DNA from: Conchocele bisecta
Lineage: Eukaryota > Mollusca > Bivalvia > Lucinida > Thyasiridae
Assembly: GCA_029237695.1 (NCBI GenBank)
Contig: CM055265.1
Coordinates: 73,199,912-73,263,911, forward strand
Length of the DNA stretch: 64,000 nt
Reading direction: 5' to 3'
The notes below the pieces were generated by a model, which saw only the letters and a list, made by a program, of their open reading frames with translations, ran no database searches and had not been told where the DNA came from. Below, piece after piece: positions 56,253-64,000 of this stretch. The position numbers and the translations under genes were made by a program. How positions within the stretch are numbered: the stretch's first letter is position 1; each line of letters starts with the position of its first letter.

Positions 56253-56960
56253 CGCTAGCTCCGCCCTGTCCAGTGAGACCTATGCATGTGTTAAGTTTCA
56301 TAAAAAATATTGCAAAGGGTGTTCGCGTTATGCTCCGGACAAATCAGTGCGCGAAAAAACAAAGGGAGATAACTAAACTAGAAAATGTGTTCATAGAACA
56401 CGGATACCCCACATATCGCTTTGATAGTAAACAAGGCAAAATTCCAGTGTCCAAAAAGGAGAGATAATCCATGACACGGGGTTCGAATCAAAAATCGAAA
56501 TAAACTTTCCGCATCTACTCATCAGAAGGAAGCTACATATCAAATTTCAGTGCTGTAGCTATTACAAAAGTTTTACGAGTTACAAGGCAAAATTTTCAAA
56601 TTATAATTCAAAAAGAGGGAGATAATCCATGACTCGGGGGTCAAATGAAAATAAACTTTGCAAATCTACTCATCATAAGGACATACCAAGTTTCAGGTGT
56701 GTAGCTATTAGGGTTTAAAAGTTTTACGAGCTACAAGACAAAATTGGAAAATTCTAACTTGAAAAGGGGGAGATAATCCATGACCATGGGGTCGAATTAA
56801 ACATACATGTACCAAGTTTCAGGTATGTAGCTATTACGGTTTAAAAGTTTTTCGAGTTACTAGGTTGGTGACAGACGGGAGAACGGACAAGGTCAAGGGT
56901 AACACTAAATGTCCCCTCCTCTATCGTGGTGAGGCAAAAGTTGTCATATACAAGTAACTT
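56253..56960. repeat. Degenerate repeat with GGGAGATAATCCATGAC units
   Basis: GGGAGATAATCCATGA occurs near 56459, 56618 and 56767 with AGTTTCAGGT(A/G)TGTAGCTATTA after each. The segment ends AAATGTCCCCTCCTCTATCG, a typical end of short dispersed elements. Confidence 0.7.
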
Positions 56961-57600
56961 ACCTTAATTTATCAGTTACACATCAGACGATGAATGAACT
57001 TTAATTCTGGTGTAGAATATTAAAGTTATTCATTATATTCAATAGTGCTGCTTTGACATGACGTGAAATTAAAACATGCATGACATGATCTGGAAGAAAA
57101 ACCACAGACCAAGCACGCATATTCAGAATCACGTCTGTCGGTTCTTATCCAGCTCCGATTTCTGTCACCTGTCCACAAAATCCAGAATCCAACATTGTCG
57201 CAAATTTAATCCTCTATGTTGGTGTACGTTAGAACAAAATGTCACTTAGATATTATCCAATCCATTGTAATCTCTTGTTTCTCTAAATAAATGCGTCCAA
57301 CAATCCCTGTAGCTGCTATCGTGATAAAAAATGTTAAAGGTTCCGTCAGCGCCTCACATATTGATCTTAATATCCACCATTTTGATTCCAAGTACCAGAA
57401 TAATGATGTTTCCATGCGCCGTCGTAGTGTTATCTGTCAGATTCCGTTGTTTATTTGATCAAATTGATGGACAAATTTGTGTCCGCTAATGTCGCCAAGA
57501 GCATAATCTGTGACGTTGACTGTAATAATTTGGCATAACTTCTAGCTTGTGAATTTTTGGTTGAATGAAGTGATCACTATGGTGAATAAGTGTGTATTTG
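56961..57600. other. Intergenic; no feature recognised
   Basis: No repeat or exon recognised. Confidence 0.5.
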
Positions 57601-57601
57601 T

Positions 57602-57860
57602 GCCCGGTTTGCTCAGCAGGTAGAGCGATGGTGTGGTAAACCAGAGATCCCCGGTTCGATTCCGGGCTGGTGCACATCTTTCTCACCCTGTGACATTTAG
57701 CGCCCAACGTAGTTGTGGGAAGTAACTCTGCAGAATACTCCCGCATCGTCCGTACCGAGAGTTTATAATGGTGCTCTCCGTAGGTTTCCCTGCAAAGTAC
57801 CAAATCACATCTGATTTGCACTTCAACTGTTAATTGCGACATATTTTCTGTATTTTTCAA
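57602..57860 (+). mobile_element. tRNA-derived SINE
   Basis: The head GTTTGCTCAGCAGGTAGAGC (A box) and CCCCGGTTCGATTCCGGGC (B box) resembles a tRNA gene but the acceptor stem does not close. The body has CATCTTTCTCACCCTGTGAC and AAATCACATCTGATTTGCAC. Confidence 0.75.
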
Positions 57861-57899
57861 TTGAAAGAAATGTCAGTATTATACTTATTCATTTCTGTG

Positions 57900-58060
57900 T
57901 AATAAGTACATAAAAATATGTCACAATTAACAGCTAAAGCGCGAATGAGATCCGATTCGGTACTCTGCAGGAAAAACCTATGGAGCACCGGAACTCTGGG
58001 TACGGACGATAATTGAGTATTCTGTTGCCCAACAAAGGACAGCGACTGATAAATACTCCC
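57900..58060 (-). mobile_element. Inverted body fragment of the same SINE
   Basis: GAGATCCGATTCGGTACTCTGC and CTATGGAGCACCGGAACTCTG are the reverse complement of the 57770-57830 body with substitutions. The pair forms a loose inverted repeat. Confidence 0.6.
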
Positions 58061-58189
58061 AAATTGTACCCAAACATATGGAATTCGGAGACAAAAATTA
58101 AACATAGAATTCGAGGACGAATTTCAATTTGGCGGAGAAGAATGTCACAGTACGCAACTGACCATGGGGATGAAGTGTGTATGATCTGT

Positions 58190-58300
58190 GTCTTGTTAGC
58201 TTGCTCGGTAGAGTCATGGGCATGGTACGGTAAACATGAGGTCCCTGGTTCGATTCCGGGCCGTTATTTATCTTTCTCACTCTGTGACACAAGTAAACCG
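58190..58300 (+). mobile_element. tRNA-derived SINE head, second copy
   Basis: GCTTGCTCGGTAGAGTCATG, CTGGTTCGATTCCGGGCCG and ATCTTTCTCACTCTGTGACA match 57602-57690. Confidence 0.75.
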
Positions 58301-59029
58301 TTTTATTTTAAATAAATGGCTATCACCGGAATAAATATTATCTTCACAAAATTTGAATCGGGCCAATAGAAATCAACAGCTAGAACAGAACGTTTGCAGT
58401 AGTAATAAATCTATTCCAAAATAAATTTTTAATACTTTAATTTTTATGATCAGGTTTCGAAAATTAAAATATGCTTTTCTTTTAAAATTATTATCAATAT
58501 GTTCACCATGTTATTATGGTTAATATGCAATTCACAGTCTCCTTGCAGCTTGAAATTGAAAGACATTATGAAAAGTTGTATTGATCTCAGAAATTGTCAT
58601 GTCGACTATAGGATCGCGTCGAAATAATGTCAACATAATAGGAAAACGTAATTTGATACCGACGAAAAAGTAAACAAAACGCAAAATTGATGCTTTGTTT
58701 TGCTATATTATACCGTAGACCACACATTATCATTTGATTTTATATGAAAATAAATATATTGTCAGCATGGTGGTGTCTATTAATGTGTTCTTGATATTCG
58801 GAACGGCAGTGAGTGAGTGACGACATTTTGTTTTGTCCAAGAAATTGTCAAGGTCAATGTTTCACTGTTTGTCTCGCAATAACCCGCCGATTTATATTGC
58901 GCACCAAAAAAACAGATCACAAATACCGCTGACTTTCTAGGGTAGTCACTTTGAATTAGATAGATGGAATAAAATTTTGGATTGGAACACGGATACGTTT
59001 GTCAACTATTTCGATTTTATTGCCGCATT
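58301..59029. other. Intergenic, AT-rich; no feature recognised
   Basis: No repeat or exon recognised. Confidence 0.5.
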
Positions 59030-59270
59030 GGTTAAGCAGAGCGGTCCGCTGGTTTTACCGCAGAGCGCAGCGTAAAGCGGTCATTCTTTCGCAGTTTACA
59101 GAAACAAAGGAGCGCAAATTGCAATTAAAAGCGGAGCGCAGCGCGAACTGCGCTATAAGTATTGCAATTCCGCAACCAACCAACTCCAATTGCAATTAAT
59201 GGGAACGCGAATTGCAATCCTGCGCTCCAGGAATTGCAATTCGCCTGGTAAGAGAACCGCAGGCCACTCT
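59030..59270. repeat. GCGGTCATTCTTTCGC / GAATTGCAAT repeat
   Basis: It holds the same words as 51200-51440 in roughly inverse order, including AAGCGGTCATTCTTTCGCAG and AGGAATTGCAATTCGCCTGG. Confidence 0.7.
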
Positions 59271-59524
59271 GTAGCAGTGTACAGTGACATCTGGAGCCCG
59301 TGGCAAAGCAATGCAGCTAATATCTAATATTCACAATGACACCCTATAGAATTAATGGTATCTAGAATCATGTTTAATAATTAATCAGTAAATAGAATAT
59401 TCTCAATTATCTGATGAATTTGGTACATTATTGTTTTAACATTGTGTGGAAAGCTGGTAATGCAGGTCGACTTACAGCTAGAACACACAAAGGTCATTTA
59501 TACACTGTCAAAATGAAACGGTAT

Positions 59525-59698
59525 GCAGGCCCGTAGCCAGACCTGTTTGAAAGGGGGGTCGTTTCGAAGGCCCAAGGGGCCGGAGGTATCTAGGGGGATC
59601 CGGGGGCATGCTTTTTTTGCTAAAAAAGTGGACCTTGAGGCTGGGGGGGGGTCGTCCGACCGCTCTGACCCCCACCCCCCCTGGCTACGGGCCTGGTA
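59525..59698. mobile_element. Short inverted-repeat element (GGCCCGTAGCCAG ends)
   Basis: CAGGCCCGTAGCCAG and CTGGCTACGGGCCTG bound about 170 bp with GGGGGTCGT tracts. Overlapping frames on both strands follow from the palindrome. Confidence 0.85.
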
Positions 59699-60187
59699 TG
59701 CTGTACATAAATCATGTATATGCATGGCTAAATCATTCAGCTAATGGCCAACAATAATGACATTTGTAATCAGGTATAAATTATTTCTAAAGTAAACAAA
59801 ATAACGACTATTCTTACATGTCAAGTTGTATAATAATACATGTAATTGATTTTGTTATCTCTATAAATGAGGTTGGCTATTCTACCTTTTCTATTTGGAT
59901 GTCAGTAGAATAAGTGTTCTTCGTTGTTTTTGTATATGGGGAATTAGCTCACTCCAAATAATGAATAGAACAAATAAACACTTTTAAATATTATTTTGTA
60001 TGTTTCTTCTCTTTTATTTTCACATGTCCATAAATTAACAAACACCATGTATGTGTCAAAATATTACTGCCAGCGGGCCAAACGACGGCTGCACGTCCGT
60101 TATTATTTTTACATGATGTTTCCTTGTTAACCACTATTTTACAACTGGCATCAGCACCCCAAATGGCGGTTGCGCGACATTTTTTAT
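59699..60187. other. Intergenic, AT-rich; no feature recognised
   Basis: No repeat or exon recognised. Confidence 0.5.
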
Positions 60188-60615
60188 GCCCCCGCCACCG
60201 AATGGTGAGGGGGACATATAGTGTTACCGGCGTCCGTACGTCCGTACGTCCGTCTCGAAACCTTAACGCTTGGGTAAATGGCTTATAATTGCTGTTTCCT
60301 CGTTCGGATCTGCTTCACATTTCACACACACATTGCTCCAATGGTCCTCTACTGCCCTGTGACAAATCCACATTCGTCCCGCCCCCGCTAAGCCAGGGTC
60401 AAGGTCACAGACTTGGTGCGTTCGAAACCTTAACGCTCGGGTAAATGACTTATAATTTCTGTTTCCTTCCTCGGATCTGCTTCACATTTCACACATGCAT
60501 TGCTCCAATGTTCCTCTACTGCCCTTAACGCTCGGGTAAATGGCTTATTATAATTTCTGTTTCCTTGTTTTCAAATGTGTCTCGGGGGCATTCGTGTGCC
60601 GACAGGCCACATTTC
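60188..60615. repeat. GGGGGACATATAGTGTTACC element with ~150 bp internal units
   Basis: It begins CCCCCGCCACCGAATGGTGA and includes CGTCCGTACGTCCGTACGTC. Three units of CGAAACCTTAACGCT(T/C)GGG-like sequence follow, with GGATCTGCTTCACATTTCAC. It ends TCGGGGGCATTCGTGTGCCG. Confidence 0.75.
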
Positions 60616-61162
60616 TAGTATATTTCTACATCATGTATCGTTGAGAAAATCTACTTATCAACTGACTACTAAGACTACTTATTGGCTGTCGGTTTGGACC
60701 ATCTATGGCGGAATCTGGACAGTGTTGCATAACATACAGACAAATTAATAGTTATGATATGCAGATTTTCGACTTTAAAGGTACATGCCCACTCAGTAGA
60801 CACAAACTGTTCTTTATATCAGAAACATCATCTGAGACATTTTCTGGCAAAATAAACATTCATTCACCATTACCTCACGTATTGATTGGCATTATTATAC
60901 ATTTTATATCAGACGTAAATTTCAAACTGATATTAGGGGCGATAACCGTGTTTCCTTAAAATGTTAACGGACATTACTATTTATTCTCTGTATTAATTTT
61001 TTGATGTGCAATGATCATACTTTATAATATGTCGAAAAATTGATTTTTTCAGGTGGTGCATTAAATTAGTAATAGTATAAATAATTAAAAAATATCATGC
61101 CTCATTTGCATATGAAAATAGTCTGATACCACCTCGAGTCACCATCAGTAAAATAAATATTA

Positions 61163-61826
61163 ACATTTGTTTTGGGAATGTCCCCATGTACAACATTTGT
61201 GGTCACAGCTGCGGACATATTTAATTGAAAAAGATATAACATATGTCGTAAATTTCCAAAGTATTTCTATAGGAATAAATGACAAAGCACAAAAAGCACA
61301 CCAATTTAATTTTATAATCATATTAGCCAAATATTTCATTGTTAAATGTAAATATGAAAATAATGATATAGCTTTCGGTCCATTTCTAAATTATTTAAGA
61401 CATAGGATATACATAGAGGAGATTATAGCAACAACAAAAGACAAACGGGAACAACATATTATTAAATGGTGCAGGTTTCAGACATAGTTATAATTGTAAG
61501 CACTGTAGACAGGTGTCAATCACACAAACTACACAAAAGTAACGAATATCAATCTAGTCTAGCACATATGAACACATAGGGACATAGTCCACTTTTCACT
61601 TTGTTGCTATCCTTCTATATTTCTCCAACAACTTTCCTATTTCTCAGTATCTTTTCTCCCTTACTATTTTTCTGCTAAAAACCTTACTTTCGAATACATT
61701 GAGTACATATGTAACTGTATGTGATCACGTAAGTCATACATTGTTAGTCAATATTGTATGTATAAATGTACATGTTGTATTTAAAAGTGAAATAAAAATA
61801 TTTAAATATAAAAAAAATAAAATAAT
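61163..61826 (+). mobile_element. 5'-truncated LINE insertion with AT-rich tail
   Basis: The insertion starts inside ORF2, carries about 325 bp of coding remnant and a 3' noncoding part, and ends in an A-rich tail (ATAAAAAAAATAAAATAATA). AATATTAA at both edges is a possible target duplication. Confidence 0.8.
61167..61487 (+). pseudogene. LINE ORF2 C-terminal remnant (zinc-knuckle-like end)
   Basis: The 106-residue frame starts FWECPHVQHLWSQL, the end of the H-x-F-W-x-C-P motif common at the C-terminus of L1-type LINE proteins. It ends about 25 residues after IYIEEIIATT. It lacks the polymerase, and its upstream end is the truncation point, not a start codon. Confidence 0.78.
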
Positions 61827-61956
61827 ATTAATAAATTATTATATCTGAATAGCGGGCACTCGTAAATTTTAGAACTGGTGAAACAGTGACACACTTATAC
61901 ACTTATTTAATTCCTATACAGAACATGTTGTGGGTGGGCATGTATGGTACCTTTAA

Positions 61957-62341
61957 TGTCTATAAAAATTCAAATAATTTTCGCAATTCTTTGAATAAAA
62001 GTATTCTTTGAATAAAAGTTCAATACTATTCCTAACTTTGAAATAAATACAATATTTAGCATCTTGTGAAACAACAAACATTTTGATATCAATATTGACA
62101 AAAGTCGACCAATAATTATAGATTTGACATTTTGTTAAATAATTGTCTCTTTTAAATAACACAAAAGTTTTGCGACCTCAGGTGCAGACCCAGATCAGCC
62201 TGCACATCTGCACAGTTTCATCATGACCTACACAGTTCGCTACTGTATGGGAGGTGGGGACCAAATTCCAGTTCATACCATCTCCGTATGGCAGCCATTT
62301 TGAATTTTCGCATTATGTACATGTATCCTTGTCCTCACGAT
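61957..62341. repeat. AT-rich stretch, then a GATCCAG-family fragment at 62170-62255
   Basis: GCGACCTCAGGTGCAGACCC, AGATCAGCCTGCACATCTGC and ACACAGTTCGCTACTG follow the order seen at 8710-8800. Confidence 0.6.
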
Positions 62342-62562
62342 AACTTAAGTCTTTGCATGCTAGCGGTGAAAATATCCGCCAAACGAATTAGGAGTATTTT
62401 ATTTCTCTGTAAATATGTCTTGGAATTTCATTACAATTCTAATGAAATTCCAAGACATATTCATGATATTTACGGGGAGAAATACAAGAAAATATGATTT
62501 TTTCCCTGCTATTTTTTAACTATTTATAGCCCACAAGTTTCCCAGCATGCAAAGAGTTAAGT
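62342..62562. mobile_element. Foldback element with CTTTGCATGCTAG / CCAGCATGCAAAG ends
   Basis: Inverted ends AAGTCTTTGCATGCTAGC and CCAGCATGCAAAGAGTTAA surround the hairpin TATGTCTTGGAATTTCATTA/TAATGAAATTCCAAGACATA with matching TTTCTCTGTAAATA arms. Confidence 0.82.
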
Positions 62563-62764
62563 TCTACTATACAAATATTGACCACATTCAGAATATCATG
62601 GCAAGAAGAAGAACCATATGATGGATCGATCTTAGCTATACAGAATCTTAGCTAGTTATTTCCCTTAAAGGCCTTTGCAAATCTATTTATAGAAATATGG
62701 TCCTATGCAGTATTTCAGCGTTTATTTCTTATACTTATTAGCACAAAAAATGAGTTTTGTGAAC

Positions 62765-62828
62765 AGAGTAGACCCAGATCAGACACACACCTATGCAGTC
62801 TGATCTGAGTCTACACTGATTGCAATAA
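62765..62828. repeat. Small hairpin TAGACCCAGATCAGAC/GTCTGATCTGAGTCTA
   Basis: An inverted pair with a ~20 bp loop, related in sequence to the GATCCAG-family repeats. Confidence 0.7.
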
Positions 62829-64000
62829 TGTTAATAAGTGTGAAAATAATAGAGTCCCGGATCAGATTACGTAGATATGGGCCGCGCCATACGAAAACCG
62901 GGCTTAATGACAATGTCATGAAAAGCGGTAAACGACGTCGGAAAAACGACGTTTAAAATTGTATAGTGTCGCCGTAAAAGTTCACAATTTGCCCTCCCAT
63001 TTACGTTTACTGGTGTCAGTTAACATTAAGTGTGAACAGAAAACGGAAAATGATAACTTACTGAAACTTTCACTAATATGAGACGCGATACCGTGTACCT
63101 CGGTACACATATTATGACGTCATGACTTGACGTCACGTACTTGTGATGTCATTGAACGTGAATACATGTTTGACGTTATGGCCATGGTGTCGTGACAAAA
63201 TATTATAGCAAGGATACTTGCACGAGTTCCTCGCAGCATCAATGACTTAGAAATGCTTCAGGCACTGTACATTGTCGCCTAACTGTCGTTCTTTGACATT
63301 TTTACTATTTTTCGTTGGTTGTCCTTATGAATTAAAAATGGTGAACTCATAATGTAACTGGCTACATATCAGCGAAGTCTTCGCTTACACTGCACTTTGA
63401 TTCCTAAATAATCTTAAATATGAACAACCTAGTGTATGCCAACAATATATTATCTTGGTAAATTGAGACTTTTGAACAATTATAATTATATCCAGTACTT
63501 AGCGAATGATATGCCATTTAATGCCACTCATTTTATCATAAATGGAGGTAGACACGCAGCTATATAATGACATAAATATCCGGGGTTTGTATTGAATTTA
63601 AAATAAATGCATCAACATATTAATTGGAAATGTGATGGTCATAAACTTGCTTTTGTAGTCGAAAGTGCTTGTGTAGTATCAAATCATCAGTTTATCACTT
63701 GACTGCGTAATAATGTAGATCAGGAGATGGTAATGTGATCCTCAAGAAAGACACACTGCGACAATTATAAGGTAACACGCTACCAAATCTGCCCGGTATC
63801 GTGTTTTGTCACAAAGTTAATGTTATAAGCGGCCTACTGTCTACTTTAAAATATGTTGTCGCATACGAAATGTTAAATGATGTCGCTATTATTCACCAAA
63901 ATATTTCAGACAGCAGCAAACAAGAGGGAAACGCCTCACTCTGCCTTATTTGAAAATTATTCATACGAAATTACATTTAATACTTGGGCCGCAATCCAAA
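62829..64000. other. Intergenic; no gene recognised to the window end
   Basis: TGACGTCA-rich words occur at 63115-63160 (GACGTCATGACTTGACGTCA-like). Otherwise AT-rich sequence without a supported exon or repeat. Confidence 0.5.

Larger units (their letters stand above)
60775..61956. mobile_element. piggyBac-like MITE (family T) split by a LINE fragment
   Basis: The left part 60775-61162 and right part 61827-61956 join to a standard copy with TTAA ends (AGGTACATGCCCACTCAGTA; right end GTACCTTTAA). The LINE lies between them. Confidence 0.85.

Noticed and set aside
57602..57674. tRNA-like sequence with good A and B boxes
   Set aside because: The acceptor stem does not pair and a second diverged copy with the same downstream body exists at 58190, so it is a SINE head, not a tRNA gene.

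Overview
The window reads as nuclear DNA of a metazoan, most likely a bivalve mollusc. It has intron-split coding segments with canonical GT/AG junctions, very low gene density and a dense load of short palindromic transposons. It also carries tRNA-derived SINEs, 5'-truncated LINEs, and a tandem array of ~167 bp units resembling the core repeats of bivalve pearl/Helitron-like elements. No bacterial gene, rRNA, functional tRNA or CRISPR array was found. The species cannot be named from the sequence alone.

One protein-coding gene is supported, on the + strand at 3322-31252, with its 5' end missing to the left. Seven exons (3322-3517, 5661-5878, 9526-9718, 13800-13993, 18839-19603, 22596-22683, 30727-31252) join with matching intron phases (2,1,2,1,1,2) into an uninterrupted 725-residue C-terminal portion ending at TGA. 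The protein is a type I membrane protein. In order it has the apparent tail of an upstream domain, an acidic Gly/Asp linker, a SUEL (rhamnose-binding-type) lectin domain, a CUB domain, a Gly/Pro-rich stalk, one membrane helix, a basic stop-transfer and a 174-residue Tyr-bearing cytoplasmic tail with an ITIM-like motif.

The most striking feature is in the introns. Introns 2 and 6 each begin with a minisatellite whose unit is the exon-intron junction itself: the last coding bases plus the GTAAGT donor. In intron 2 the unit is 39 bp (13 codons) and covers about 1.4 kb. In intron 6 the unit is 17 bp and fills most of an 8 kb intron, roughly 250 units, split by a dead CR1/Jockey-like LINE. Each unit carries a near-consensus 5' splice site, so the gene holds hundreds of duplicated donors. 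Intron 4 also starts with a different GC-rich tandem repeat about 16 bp after its donor.

The rest of intron 4 holds a degraded Harbinger-type DNA transposon (14470-17779) enclosing a (GGGCA)n array and a ~1.1 kb ACCGAC array. It shares terminal repeats and CTG/CAG target duplications with 241 bp palindromic MITEs elsewhere in the window. From 31.3 kb to the right end I see no gene. That part holds TTAA-flanked MITEs, foldback elements, SINEs (one with a 15 bp target duplication, another split by a MITE), the ~167 bp array with an 8-mer higher-order period (38.2-42.1 kb), a 38 bp minisatellite (51.96-53.63 kb) and AT-rich sequence.
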